A stretch of 64,000 bases of DNA from Favolaschia claudopus (GCA_037176885.1 JAWWNJ010000059.1:1240001-1304000); one strand, 5' to 3'; positions 53,392 through 64,000 are shown, counted from the stretch's first letter. The notes: generated from the letters alone by a model not told the origin. Numbers and translations are program-made.

Positions 53392-54430
53392 ATGCTCGGT
53401 GGTATGCTGTGTCGGCTTGGACACCGTGTACTAACTGAGCGTGTCCGTGAATCCCTTCTCCGCATTGACCCAGTGCGCCGGATATTTGAGCGCATCCGAA
53501 TACGCCGCCGTAACTACCGTGTACTTGGGCCCCAAACTCCCTTTCGCATCACAATGGACAGCACGGTGCGCAATGGTTTGAACTCAATCTGCTTCAGGTT
53601 TTGATAAATATTAGGATTAATTCGCTGGGGGATTGTAATTCACGGTTTCATCGATGGCTACTCCCGCCTCATCACCGGGCTACGTGCTAGTGACAATAAT
53701 ACAGCTGAGACTGTGCTCGAGCTCTTCTTGGATGCCGCTCGTGTTTACGGTGTTCCATCGCGGTTGCGTGGCGACCACGGCACAGAGAGCATTTATGTTG
53801 CAGCTTGGATGGACTCACGGAGGGGGATCCGCCGGGGTTCTTACATCTGGGGAAGGTATTAATGCCTTTTATTTTTTTTCTTTTGATAAATGACCGAGTC
53901 ATATATAGAAGTGTCCATAATGTTCACATTAAACGGCTTTGCGTTGATGTAACCGCACATGTTGGTGCTGCCTGGGGCGATTACTTTGTGCTGCTCGAGC
54001 TGCGGTACGGCTTCGATATCAATAATACAGACTTTGCGGTATCCACCGGTGGCTATTGGTAGCTCCTCGTGTGCAATAGTTCTTTGAGCCTCCGGCTCAA
54101 GGTAGCCATCACTGCATCCTGTCAATAGGACGTACAAATGGTGGCTAATCCACCCAGAGGCTGTAATCCGGTCCCGAGACAAATTAGCCACCAATAGCCA
54201 CCAGTGGCTACCGCAAAGCCTCTAATGTCTAGCTTTTGCACTTCCTCTTCCTCCCAACTATCAATAGCCAACTCGCATTCTTTGCCGAATCGTGGAATCA
54301 ACACCGTATTTAAATCCGGAACGGGCCGAATCGATCTCCAGCGGACATGTTTGTGTTTGACATGTACATCAACGGTGTGCGTGGAGACCAGCTTCCACCT
54401 GAAGAGGAAGGCTTGGATGAGAAAGAGCTA
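53392..54430 (+). pseudogene. Fungal DDE integrase-core protein, broken by MITE, frameshift and stop
   Basis: Frames give MLGGMLCRLGHRVLTERV, DPVRRIFERIRIRRRNYRVL, then (after one frameshift at about 53532) NSLSHHNGQHG. A GT-AG intron (about 53574-53610) leads to LIRWGIVIHGFIDGYSRLIT, ELFLDAARVYGVPSRLRGDHG and SRRGIRRGSYIWG. A second intron (53858-53908) leads to SVHNVHIKRLCVDVTAHVGA. The blocks fit an rve-type integrase core (catalytic Asp in RGDHGTE) of the stand-alone kind common in agaricomycetes, not from an LTR pol. A MITE (54028-54224) splits the next exon, and an in-frame TAA follows FFAESWNQHRI before IRNGPNRSPADMFVFDMY. HHNG may have lost an acidic residue. Confidence 0.7.
54028..54224. 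repeat. 197-bp MITE inside the integrase-like gene
   Basis: Ends cagactttgcggtatcc / ...ggctaccgcaaagcctc with TA on both sides (54026-54027, 54225-54226). Related to 33040-33221. It interrupts the exon after ELRYGFDINNTD. Confidence 0.75.
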
Positions 54431-54479
54431 GAGGTGTACACTCGGTGAGGGTTCAAGTTCTTGGGTTGGACGTGTTGAA

Positions 54480-54880
54480 CCGCCACCAGACCTTAGCGAG
54501 GTTATTGTTCAGCCCCCATAAGTAAAGTAAGCCTCGGGGGGAGCTCGCTCGAATGTGGGAAAACTGTAAGTCAGGCCACGGAACTGGATCTGGTACCCAT
54601 TTCCTGGAAAGTCGATTCACTGAGATAGAATCAGTAAAAAGAATATGGACACACCTGCGGGAATGTTCCGCGTGGCAATAATACGCGGCAATCCGTTCTC
54701 CTCGAGGGTATCTTCAATTTTATTGGTTATATCGAGCGGCAACCACGCTTTGGCAGTAGCCCAAGTGATGGTCACAGCTGCGATCACCTCCGTGTTGTGG
54801 TCGGCTTTCGTTTCTTCATCGAGATTTTTTGTGTAGCTTTTCGCCAGCTGAAAGACCCTCAGGTCACGAGGTCCAGCATT
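54480..54880 (-). pseudogene. Coding-looking exons of an unrecognised gene, cut by a MITE
   Basis: The minus frame 54880-54650 reads PRDLRVFQLAKSYTKNLDEE, NTEVIAAVTITWATAKAWL and NKIEDTLEENGLPRIIATRN. A possible 33-nt GT-AG intron (54647-54615) is followed by RLSRKWVPDPVPWPDLQF. The composition is protein-like and no stops interrupt it, but no family is recognised. The upstream side is occupied by the MITE 54882-55431. Confidence 0.35.
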
Positions 54881-54881
54881 G

Positions 54882-55431
54882 TATGGTTGCGGACCGAACT
54901 TCGTGACAAATCGCAGTCCCAATTTGGTAATTGATACTGTCACGTCAATTTTCATTGAGGCATCCTGGGATTGTGTAAATAGCATTGCAAGAAGGTAATC
55001 TACAAACGTACTGGAGCAAAACTTCGAAAAATCGGTTTTCCATGTTTTGCACGGCAATTTCGCGCTTTTGATTGCGGATCACTCGGACCGGTGGCTGTGC
55101 GGCAGCGTCAATGTCGCCTGGTCATTCCCGATTTCTTGGTTAAGAGATTTCACTTTCACTGTGGGGTCCGGAAGAAGGGGTTCGGGATTGCAGAGGCAGA
55201 ATGGCAGAGAAAAACTTGATTAGCTGCCTCAAATTCGTGAGTTTAGTACACACAATTTTGGTTTTTCGCTGTTCAAATTTCGCGTTTTGTAACCCTAAGT
55301 TAGGAGTACCTCCGATTCCTCTGAAATAAAAATTTCACCTATAAACCATACCCTAGTTCCTGCTAAATCTCGAATCCCGAAGGATTTTGAGCAAAATTGC
55401 GACTGGTCATGAAGTTTTGGCCGCAACCATA
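54882..55431. repeat. 550-bp MITE, TGGTTGCGG family, inverse copy
   Basis: Full-length and uninterrupted. TA lies just outside the left end and at the right edge. It matches 49677-50530 in reverse. Outside it, ggtccagc and gctggacc are also inverse, so the target may have been a palindrome. Confidence 0.85.
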
Positions 55432-55444
55432 ACCAAGCTGGACC

Positions 55445-55678
55445 ATGGTGCCGTCGCTTTTCGGCTTACATGAAATCAAATCAGCGACAATTTATACGAT
55501 AACGAAGGAAGACTCACGCGGACATCGCGACCGGTATGAACGAAAATCGAAAACGAAAACGCGGCTAGCTGATATTGATCAGGCGGCCTTCCAGGCCATC
55601 AAGTCCATCAATTGCGAGGATTCAGAAACGAAAATGACCGGTTTCAACACGGCAAAGAAGCCGAAAGGACTGGATTGA
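55445..55678 (+). CDS. Small 77-aa ORF, unrecognised
   Basis: ATG 55445 has a good context (gaccatgg). The product is basic (DRYERKSKTKTRLADIDQ) and ends in KKPKGLD. It directly follows a MITE. It may be an exon of a larger disrupted gene. No motif is known. Confidence 0.25.
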   Translation: MVPSLFGLHEIKSATIYTITKEDSRGHRDRYERKSKTKTRLADIDQAAFQAIKSINCEDSETKMTGFNTAKKPKGLD

Positions 55679-55799
55679 TGTCACAGTCACAATGTACGTG
55701 GTCTATCGTGCTTGCCGAACGTGTCCGAGTGGCTGTACCAGGTCACGCACACGGCGTGCTTTAGCACTCTAGATTATCAATTGATTTAAGAGTGAAGAT

Positions 55800-56180
55800 C
55801 ACTCAGTGCAAGACTCAGTGCGCTCCAAGAGGCGGCTGATCTCTGGATCTGACCCATTATCAACGGCACGTGCATCAAAAGGGGGGCAAAATATTATTAT
55901 TTGTTTGGTAGATGATGTCGCCATGAATCTGGACGAATAAATCGATATGAGGCGTAATATAGCCTCAGGCTGAAGACTAAAGCTATTCCGAGGGTTTTTG
56001 CAGCTCAATGCTTTCCCAAGGTATCGCACAGACGGGTTTTTTTGGTCGAGGTCAACTGCCAACCATATATAAATATTTGGCCCCCCTCTTAAGCGAGCTT
56101 TAGCGACGTCAAACACGTGCCGTTGATAATGGGTCAGATCCAGAGATCAGCCGCCTCTTGGTGCGCTCTGCACTTCAGAA
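55800..56180. repeat. Inverted-repeat element, gaggcggctgatct ends
   Basis: Arms of about 50 bp (gaggcggctgatctctggat ... and its inverse ending at about 56160) enclose about 260 bp. A degraded copy of one arm lies near 62585-62635. The target duplication is unclear. Confidence 0.65.
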
Positions 56181-56647
56181 TCATAAAATAGAAATTTTTT
56201 ACGACACCCATTCGTGGCAAACATGATATAGACGAACACTAAAGGCAAACAGGAAACAAGAATGGACTAATATTATTATTTTATATTTTTGTTAATTTGT
56301 GTTGGCTGCCGGCAGTAGCTAAGTTGCACGAGCATATCAATTTGCGGGGAAAAACGGCAATTTCGGGTACTTTTGGTAGCTGCGAGTACAAAAGCGGAGC
56401 ATCGGAACCAACATACAGCCGTTTTGGAAACAATATACGGGTTTTGATTGAGTGGTGCTCGTGCTTACGTTTGTTGACGATTCTGTCATCGAAGCTGGGG
56501 GCACCACTTTTTGGGGCGTTGCCGTACCACATCAAGTGCCGCTGGTCGCCCTTGCCCGCAAGTCATGGCCCTGTCGAGCTCTAGGCAAGCAGCAGTTGAG
56601 TCTTGATCCTCAGTTCTGTTAACCCCCTGTTTTTTCCTGGTGTTCTC

Positions 56648-57611
56648 TGTTGAAGTATTTATTATTCCGTTTACTTACCGTACATTCCTTAATATTCCAA
56701 CTCGCTATCCGTAGAGTTACGCGTCACACGCTCCTTATGTAGTATCGTGTCACCGTCACATTCCTCAGTCGTTTCCTCCACGACTGAGGTATGTGAATCC
56801 TTACTTACAGTCCCTACAGTTTACTGATTCTCCTGGTAGTTAATACTTACTTGTATTCTATCAGGTATATAATACACGAGTCGTTTCCTCCACGACTGAG
56901 TTAATACTTACAGTGGTGGCAAATAGAAATTGCCGTGGCTTTTTGGTGAAAATCTGGCTGTATACTTCACCGAATGACCTCAAATAAAATGTAGAGATAG
57001 GTATGTGATACTTTTGTACCTCTTAGATCAGTCAGCAATATATTATGCCCTGAGAATGCATCAATCATAGGATGATTTCCGATTTTTGCCATATTCGGAA
57101 AAACACAATGAACCCTCAGGTAAAAGGTGTCATAATAGGATGAAAGTACTTAAAAAACAGTCCTAGTTTCCACTTTGGTTGAATGGAATTGACCCTGATT
57201 TGAGCTCACAGCAGCCGCTCAAAGTTGGCTATTTTCACACAAAATAGCTGAAAATGCAGAGAAAATAGCTAAAAGGACCAACTTCAAGCAGCCGTTGTGA
57301 GCTCAAATGAGGTTCAATTCCAGTCAATCAAAGTGATAACTAGCATTGTTTTTCAAGTACTTTCATCCTGTTATGACACTTTTTTGCTGAGGATACATTG
57401 AGCTTTTCCAGATATGGCAATAATCAGAAACTGTCCTGTTATTGATGCATCGTCAGGGCATAATAGATAGCTGAGTATTCTAAGTGGTACAGTAGTATCA
57501 TATATTTATCTCTACATCTTATTTCAGGTCATTCGGTGAAGTATACAGCAAGATTTTGGCCAAAAAGCCACGGCAATTTCTATTTGCCACCACTGTACTT
57601 GTATTCTATCA
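56648..57611 (+). mobile_element. Solo LTR with intron-bearing leader, interrupted by a MITE
   Basis: Starts TGTTGAAG and ends CTATCA, with near-matching flanks ttctc/ttcac. A tatgta box (56736) precedes a hairpin exon (56767-56788, agtcg...cgactgag). A 51-nt GTATGT...TGGTAG segment follows (56789-56839), then r1 (56840-56864), a spacer (56865-56878) and the second hairpin (56879-56900). That is joined straight to r2, which is split by the MITE (56901-56910 and 57598-57611). Without the MITE the LTR is about 277 bp. Confidence 0.75.
56911..57595. repeat. 685-bp MITE, CAGTGGTGGCAAATAG ends, copy 2
   Basis: Inverse copy of 51964-52642 with TA at each edge. Inserted exactly inside the second r exon of the LTR. 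Confidence 0.9.
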
Positions 57612-57620
57612 TTCACTGTA

Positions 57621-58278
57621 GTGCTGTCCAAAATTATAATACGAAAAATTATAACAATATTATATCATGGATAATACGGATACGATACGAGCCTGGCAGG
57701 TCGCTCAGATTATTAATACGCAATGTTATAATATGATTATAATACGAGTATAATACGAGTATAATACGATATGACAGGACCGTATTATGCATATTATTTT
57801 TGTATCATTTCAGGGGAGACTCCGGCTGGAGGTAGGCCTTGGAGCTGGTCATTCTCAACCTTCCGAGCCTCCTCCCGAGGAATTACTCTCAGTTATTATG
57901 TAACTCCCTACAAATTCTTCACCAAAACAGTCGGATCAGCGATTGATGATCGGCGTGATGGAAAGTCAGCACCCGGACTGGAAGGAAGAGTTGGCAAAAT
58001 TTGTTGAAAATGAGACAGAACTGCTGCAATCCTGTTGCAGCACATTCACAGGCGCTCTATCAATTAAGCACAGCTGAGTGTCATTCTTCTGGGCTGAAAA
58101 AACTACCTTTAAAGGGGGTGAAGCCGTATTAGGATTATAACAAAATTATATCACGATAAAAATTGTTATAATATGATATTGTTAGATACAGATACGATAC
58201 GGCTCCAGAATCTGTGATATGATATTGGTATAATACGATATGGCAAAAATCGTATTATTATCGTAATATGGACAGCAC
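57621..58278. repeat. 658-bp AT-rich MITE with subterminal taatacga repeats
   Basis: Ends gtgctgtcca / tggacagcac with TA on each side (57619-57620, 58279-58280). Many taatacga and attataa words near both ends resemble transposase-binding arrays. The middle holds a short GC-richer stretch with no gene recognised. Confidence 0.75.
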
Positions 58279-58556
58279 TAGTTCTCTGGGTGGCGGAAGC
58301 AAAACTCAGATTCGGCTGAAGTGGAGCTGGTGACGGGAAGCAAAACAACAAACGAATCAAATGAGCACCACTCAATCAAAACCCGTATATTGTTTCCAAA
58401 ACGGCTGCAGCAAGACGATCGAGCAAGCATGTACGTGAGCGTGACCCTTGGCGTGATGACATCTTAGAGCCGACCTTGACTTGTTCCGTGCCGACTGTTT
58501 CATTTTCGTTTCTGAACCTGCTGCCGACGGGCACCGCCGGCCATCTATACGCTATT

Positions 58557-59115
58557 CTATATATAGTCGTTTTCGTTTTCGTTTCTAGTATATACATGCT
58601 CCATCGCGACTTCGTTTACAGCAGTGTCAATGATGTCTTGAAACCACTCGCATATGGCTGTCGACTCGGGCGTACCCTGCTCGCCGAAAACATCCCGCAA
58701 AACGATGAGTTCAGCGAAGACGACACCAGCTGAAAATCGGTGAGAAGTCAGTCGCCAAAAAAGAACTTGGAACTCACCTTCGTCTTTATGGAAAAAGATG
58801 ACAGACTCCTCGTCAGTCACGATGTAGAACCCAGCAGCCTCGTCGCATACAAAATCATTAGCGAAAGCAGTGTCCGCAAGCACAGTCCGGATAGGCGGGC
58901 CGAAAGACAAATCCCGTTTGACTTTGCGCTCGATGATGCGAGGGTTAAGAAGGGTACCAATCGGAGCAGTGGGATCAATGGGACAGCCGGCAAGAAAGTC
59001 GGCAATGGTCTTCGGTTCTTTGTTTTATAGGGTGGAAATGAGACAAACAGAATATCACACACCAAACTTCGCTTATCCTGATGCGAAGCGATACCCTGCT
59101 TGGCCTGAATATTGA
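58557..59115 (-). CDS. Small host-like gene, unrecognised, at least two introns
   Basis: The minus strand reads QAKQGIASHQDKRS, intron (about 59066-59018), then IADFLAGCPIDPTAPIGTLL, IERKVKRDLSFGPPIRTVLA and FYIVTDEESVIFFHKDE. A 48-nt intron (58777-58730) leads to GVVFAELIVLRDVFGEQG, ICEWFQDIIDTAVNEVAM and the stop at 58557. The frame is open across these exons and the composition is that of a folded protein. It may be an alpha/beta enzyme or regulatory domain, but no signature was recognised. The true start lies upstream of about 59115 and was not found. Confidence 0.45.
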
Positions 59116-59585
59116 TCCGTTCACAGTTCAGGAAGGATAGCCGAGTTCCTGTTTCTAGCCAGAGTCATAGCAGCACGAAGCTGCCGAATAAGCCCCAGGT
59201 GGCCCTAGAAACAAAATGTGGGTGAAAGTAGCCAGAACCAGAGAAGCCTATACATGAGATGCCCCAGGGGTGTCTTAAATCCTATCAAGCTCTTCCAGAA
59301 AAAGCCTGACAGAGTCATCGTTGCTAATGTCAAGATTGAGCTGGTCTGGCTGCGAGAGAAAAGCCAAGACTATGCGAGGTAATTATCAAAGGAATTGGGT
59401 CCAGGGGGAAGCAGTACCAGCAAGAGCATCTTTCTTCTTGTGGCTTTGGTATTTACCCATGTGGAAGGCCGCCCGAAGTGTCGAATCAAGCAGGTGAGCT
59501 GTGGGGAGAGACAGGAAGCTGCCAGCACATTGCTTGTGATTGTTTGTTGTTGGGGCTGTTGCCGTTTGATCGGCATTTTGCTCGA
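59116..59585. other. Gap between small gene and LTR piece
   Basis: Frames on both strands at 59370-59619 lack motifs. Nothing recognised. Confidence 0.3.
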
Positions 59586-59812
59586 TGTTTGATGGTGGTC
59601 TGAGTGGGTAACACTTCACTACCTTATATACTGCTTTGCTGCCCGCTAGTCACTTGTTCCCCACGTCGACTAGCGTGCGTATACCTTTACTTTACTTTCT
59701 ACTTTCTACTCACAGTCCATGTAGTCTCTAATATACTCTAGGTACTAGTCACTTGTTCCCCACGTCGACTAGCTCTCTAATATACTCTAGCTGACTCCGA
59801 CTCACTTGTTCA
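59586..59812 (+). mobile_element. LTR-like piece with intron-bearing leader
   Basis: A tatata box (59625) precedes a hairpin exon (59648-59674, ctagtc...gactag). A 50-nt GTGCGT...CATGTAG segment follows (59675-59724), then r1 (59725-59741). After a spacer of about 5 nt, the second hairpin (59747-59773) is fused directly to r2 (59774-59790). Outer LTR limits are uncertain; no target duplication was identified. Confidence 0.6.
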
Positions 59813-61244
59813 CGGCTGCTCATCGCGCTCTCATCACCTTTTGACCTACTTTATGGAGGGACCATGGTCATGAGCTATTCTCATGCTTCAGTTTGGAGGG
59901 GCTTAACCTCAGACAATAACCTCAACATGTGAACAAGAACTGTCAAACCACAAACCTCGGACATCAAACCCGAACCACAATCTCGCTCAAAGAATCCTCA
60001 GTATGAAATCACAGCACATGTATAAACTACAGCCTTGGACCACAGGCAATGCTGTAGACAGCCTCACTCCTCAACCACATAATAAACAACGAAAAAAGAA
60101 TTTATAATTTCTCCACTGGAAGTTCGTGTGCGGGCTCAAAATCCTTGGAGGCGACGGCGCCGCAGTGGGTTGAATAGAATGAGTACCTTGAACTGACCTG
60201 GGTTTGAGCAGAAGTTGCAAGTTGAATTAGAATTTAAATTAGGTGTGCAATCAAGGATCTGGAAAAGGTATGATTTAACTGGCTACGAGTCGAAAGGGCT
60301 TGATGTTGTAGACCCACCGAGCTGCGTTATGATCTAAGCTGTTCCGTTACAGTTCAACCTGAGGTGAACCAACGAAAAATGCATCGAACATCGGCACGCC
60401 TGCAAATGAATGTTGCATGAGACGATATGAATCGATTCGATTGATGTGACTGAACCGAATTCGAGCTTGAGTGAAGATGTAAATAAGCATCGGACAGAGA
60501 AGCTTAAGAAAGAGATAGCTACATATGGCTTGCTCAGTCTATTTCGTTCAATTCGAACTCAGACTCTTCTAGTGGTAGGTAGGGCAAGTCAAAGTCCTCC
60601 TTCTGAGTCGATTCTTATGTCGACTATAATGTCTACAGCTCGATTCTCCAGCTGATTCTGAGCCGATCCTTCTCCAAGCAATTCAGTAGAGATAATTGAC
60701 TCGGAGACATTCAAGTCAAAACGAAGTTCTGCAACAATCAATTCTGAGAAGTGATACAGACCACAAGATTGGTGTAGAATTGGTACCAGAATGGAGTTGA
60801 AAATTGGTCAATAATTCAATGTTCATCCATAACTTGGAATGTGACGGTTTAAGTAAACTCAACTTGACGTGTTCCTAGGGTCCAGGGAGAGGTACATTAA
60901 ATGGTAGTGTGAGGTGACGAGTGTTCAAGGTCGTAAAAAGGTGAAGGCATGCGTGGAATGACTGCACGAGGTCGAGAGAGGCGGTACGATCAGCGATAAA
61001 ATTTTATTAAATGCAAAAGACAAAGCTGTCATGTGACCGTTTTTTCCGGCTGAGGCGGGGCATCAATCGAGTTCCGCGGCCTTTCACCGGAGATCGAACC
61101 GTGCCCGTCCCACGTACCCTACATAGTGCATCAAGTTTTAATTGTATATTTCCATTATCCGTACTTACATTCCAAAATATTTACGCTCGGCGTCACGCAT
61201 CAGAGTGCTGCCGAGATGCCGCTGTGTGACCTGATGGATCAGTG
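59813..61244. other. No gene recognised
   Basis: Loose gattc/cgattc-rich repeats at 60420-60700. Short frames only. No inverted repeat was found by eye. Confidence 0.3.
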
Positions 61245-62100
61245 ATCGTTCCCAATCGGGTAATCGGTGGTTTACGCGTCGTGCGGCGGGTTTGTCCGCT
61301 GCACCTCTGTTTAGAGCTCTTCTCTCAAAAAAACGTGTATCCATTGTGGATAGCCATGCCCAAGCCTACAAACAATTGTTTCTCACAGAAATCATTGAAT
61401 ATCACACCATCTCTCCTTTGGCTGCTGCAATGGGCCGTTAAAATCAAAACATTAGGCAATAGAGCGTGCACTTGGGTACCTACAGGCGCCACTGACTGGC
61501 AGTAGTGCCGGCTAGCTGTTTTGGCCGCAGATCCTGCGCAAATTGTCCAGGAAAGCCAACAATTTCCTTTTTGGGATGTTGAACTTGGTTTCAACGCGCC
61601 GGTGCGCAACATACAAGCCCCGGCTGCACTAGATACTGCTCAGGACTGTTCAGCCCAACTTGATAAGCCTTCTGTAAATTTATGCGGGGGATAGAGCCAC
61701 AAAACAATGGGCAATGAATTTATTTGGTGGAGTAAGTGAATTGGGGGAGCGTAAGTAGCGTAAGGACTTACGCTGGGTAAATTTACCGTAAAGATCGTAA
61801 ATTTTCTAAATCGGCCCTCGCTTAAGCAGTCTAGGACCTGCCATATGCAGCACATCACCGGTAAACACATCAGCGTCGCTTAATTTATTGATTGCGCGGC
61901 ACGGTTGAACTTATCGCGTTTTTTCGCAGTTTGCAGCCCGTTGAACGCGTTCATGACGCGTCATTTGGTACGGAAAGGCTCAGGGTACTTGCAAGTGCTT
62001 TAAAAACGCGTGATATTGATGTGAATTGTCCCCAAAATACTCAAACTTGTGCTTCTCTCTTCCGAAAGTTTTGCTTCAAGACAGTCTCATACAGGTACAG
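61245..62100 (+). pseudogene. Coding-looking remnants of an unrecognised protein
   Basis: Three protein-like stretches lie in differing frames: FRALLSKKRVSIVDSHAQAY and LFLTEIIEYHTISPLAAAMG (61309-61440); RLAVLAADPAQIVQESQQFP and FWDVELGFNAPVRNI (61508-61680); LQPVERVHDASFG and VNCPQNTQTCASLFRKFCF (61900-62085). They may be exons with poorly resolved introns or a decayed gene. No family is named. Confidence 0.35.
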
Positions 62101-63190
62101 CAGGTCTATATAGTTGGAGTACGGCTTTGGCAATGTGCTGCCTTAATTGACTTGAGCCCAAACGCACAGGAACGAAACAAATCATTGAGTCCCACTTCAG
62201 TCAGATTTCCTTCAACATTATTTCATTCTACTCATTTCAATTAATAGAAACTCATCCCAGTCTGGACTATACCCCCACCAAATTATATGGAGCCTGTGGG
62301 CTGTACGAGTTTATCGAGGACTCGGCGATGCATCCGAAATAGGAAATAAATTGACACCTGATGCGATTTTGATGCCTTTGATGCCGTCTCGGCGATTTAC
62401 CGTGACAGTGACATATTTACTGATCAAAACGTAAATATAAGCAGATAAAGAGACTTATCTTCATGGAAAAAAGATCCTTGAGTGGAGGAAGAAGCCAGCG
62501 AGTTGTCATCACGTCACGAAATTCCTTCCTCCGCCTCCCACATAAGCGCCGCAAAGATTGACAAGGGGGGGTCTAACCGACGTCAAACACGTGAAGTGAT
62601 GGGTGGGTCAGATCCAGTGATCTGACGCCTCTTGCCACCGCATGTAAAGTCTGTCCGCATGTACGAGATAGCACCACGCAGTGGGCCACCGCGCCGAGCG
62701 GAAAGCCCCGGGCTTCCGTTTGGCGAACCGAGTCACGCAAAGAGAGCGCCACTTGTCTGCCTGGGTCATAATATTAATGGTTACCAGATGCTTTGCGAAC
62801 TCGGTGTTACCTGTCACCGGCATTCAAGAAGTCACCAGTTGCACTGTAGGGATTTTTCAGAAGTATTTATTGTGAGTTTTGAGCGGATGATGAATCCCTC
62901 TTGAGGGATTGTACTACTATCTAATCGGAGTGTTTTGGCCAGAGGATCAGTCGTGGGAAGGTTTTGATCAGGTGGAATAAACTTCGTTCTTGTTTGGTGG
63001 TGTTTAGGCGGAGCGCACCATAGGACTTGCTCAGCAACCCAATGGAGTGCTCCGCATGTGGGACAGCGGTCGTTCATGTGACCGAGATCATGGCGAGATG
63101 GCGGATCCAGGTAATCTCTGCGCGCCGCTAAAAACAACTCGTCGCGGGTAGTCCGACGATTATTTTCATAACGGTATGCAATCAGCGGAG
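62101..63190. other. No gene; repeat fragments
   Basis: 62585-62635 is a diverged arm of the 55800-56180 element. 62910-63025 is an inverse copy of 4908-5010 ending tggtgtttaggcggagcgcacca. Other frames lack motifs. Confidence 0.4.
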
Positions 63191-63208
63191 GAAGTAATCT
63201 AAACATCA

Positions 63209-63721
63209 TTTACACGTACTTGGCGGCCATGCGGGATTGTATTGGCGTGTACGATTGCCTGTTCCTTCAGGCCGGGCTTGTGCGAAATTAACGGCTTGAG
63301 ACACCGACTACAAAGAGACCAAAGAGATAACTCACCACCAGCAGCGGCAGCACTCTGGTGTGTTGCAGGTGGAGTAGGGAGACCGTTGTGGATGGCCTGA
63401 GGAGCAAGACTTTTCAAGCTCCTTGAACTGGAGAATAAAGCCGACTTACCTGTAATACTCGAGAGTTGCGCACAGTCGGTGGAGGATCTGTAGAACAGAA
63501 AAGGATGTTAGAAGTAGATACCAATGAATATTGAATCACAGCGCACCGACATCCATTCGCGCAGCCTTCTCCGCACTTGCCCTTTGAGCCAGTGATCTGT
63601 TCGAAGAAGCTTGCGGTGGAGGCGCCGGACGGTTTTCGCGCGCTCTTTGGTGCCTTCTGATTTGACCGAAAGAACGGGCGCTAGGAGCGGCGGCGGAATT
63701 TGGGCGGCATATTTTCATCAT
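63209..63721 (-). CDS. Small Pro/Ala-rich gene, unrecognised, several introns
   Basis: ATG 63721 (MMKICRPNSAAAPSARSF) runs to NRSLAQRASAEKAARMDV. An intron (63546-63488, gtgcgc...ctacag) leads to DPPPTVRNSRVLQ. An intron (63449-63397) leads to AIHNGLPTPPATHQSAAAA. A further intron (about 63336-63268) leads to TGNRTRQYNPAWPPSTCK. The junctions keep one frame, which supports a real gene. The product is low-complexity with many Ala/Pro/Arg and no recognised domain. The frame also extends upstream of the ATG to 63841. Confidence 0.45.
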
Positions 63722-64000
63722 GCTGAGCAGGGACGCGTCTGCGGCGGGGGCTGCCTGTGCATTTGCATCTGTTTGCTCCCTGTCGAATAGGCACAGCGGC
63801 AACGCGAGACAGCGCGGGACTACATAGATCTCTTTTAGCACCTCTTCTCAGGACTGTGTGAGCAGGTGTGGGCACCGTGTGCGGACGTTTCTCCATCTAG
63901 CCGGAAAGCCCCAAGACCAAATTGAATGAGAATCACAGGACCCATACTTAACTATGTATTGTAATGCCGGTGCCCGGCTTACAGAAAAGGGGGAGCTTGC
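63722..64000. other. Upstream of the last gene; nothing recognised
   Basis: GC-rich; frames overlap the upstream extension of the minus-strand gene. No promoter element identified with confidence. Confidence 0.3.

Larger units (their letters stand above)
56416..58407. repeat. Small inverted-repeat element now holding a solo LTR and a MITE
   Basis: 56416-56461 (cagccgttttggaaacaata...) and 58362-58407 are perfect inverses; similarity continues inward to a tttgttg block. The left flank is TA; the right TA is lost. Nested inside: LTR 56648-57611 (itself hit by 56911-57595) and MITE 57621-58278. Confidence 0.6.

Noticed and set aside
55715..55765. tRNA-like gtgtccgagtggct segment
   Set aside because: A D-arm-like word is present, but no matching acceptor, anticodon or T arms could be formed.

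Overview
The window looks like a repeat-rich chromosomal region of a filamentous basidiomycete, probably an agaricomycete. Genes carry many ~45-65 nt GT-AG introns. The resident elements (a chromodomain Ty3/Gypsy element, Ty1/Copia pieces, a tyrosine-recombinase Crypton with a GCR1_C-like tail, and dense TA-flanked MITEs) are those typical of mushroom-forming fungi. No bacterial operons, CRISPR array, rRNA or convincing tRNA gene was seen.

Layout. 1-280: 5' part of a 14-3-3 gene on the minus strand. 2.1-9.7 kb: nested inverted-repeat elements, including a solo LTR and a perfect 101-bp inverted repeat. 10.4-14.5 kb: a Cys-rich gene with an in-frame stop, cut by a Copia LTR; then a truncated Copia gag-protease; then the C-terminal half of an alpha-kinase gene. 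15.5-16.6 kb: a decayed conserved gene. 19.7-20.3 kb: MITEs inserted in MITEs. 21.1-23.4 kb: a 16-exon cytochrome P450, complete except for one extra nucleotide near the N terminus. 25.8 kb: a ribosomal protein L3 fragment. 26.4-31.0 kb: a Rad2/XPG (GEN1-like) nuclease gene split by a gag-only LTR element with identical 201-bp LTRs. 31.2-33.9 kb: a Crypton recombinase gene carrying two MITEs. 35-38.4 kb: gag, Copia RT and LTR remnants. 38.4-39.4 kb: an unrecognised 328-aa ORF beside a polypurine tract and LTR. 40.2-48.1 kb: a damaged Ty3/Gypsy chromovirus. 49.7-58.4 kb: nested MITEs, a broken DDE-integrase-like gene and a solo LTR. 58.6-64 kb: two small host-like genes on the minus strand, one LTR piece and unrecognised sequence.

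Most informative pattern. Four unrelated LTRs (2947-3275, 11235-11532, 56648-57611, about 59586-59812) share one architecture. About 25-32 nt below a TATA-like box lies a short hairpin exon, then a 50-52 nt GT...AG segment, then a 17-28 nt exon. The hairpin plus exon then recurs with the GT...AG segment precisely missing. It looks as if each LTR holds an unspliced and a spliced copy of its own leader.

Most genes here are pieces of mobile elements or host genes hit by them, so they do not form a pathway. The P450, the 14-3-3 gene and the small genes near 58.6 and 63.5 kb are the best candidates for working host genes. All calls come from reading the sequence; no database search was run.
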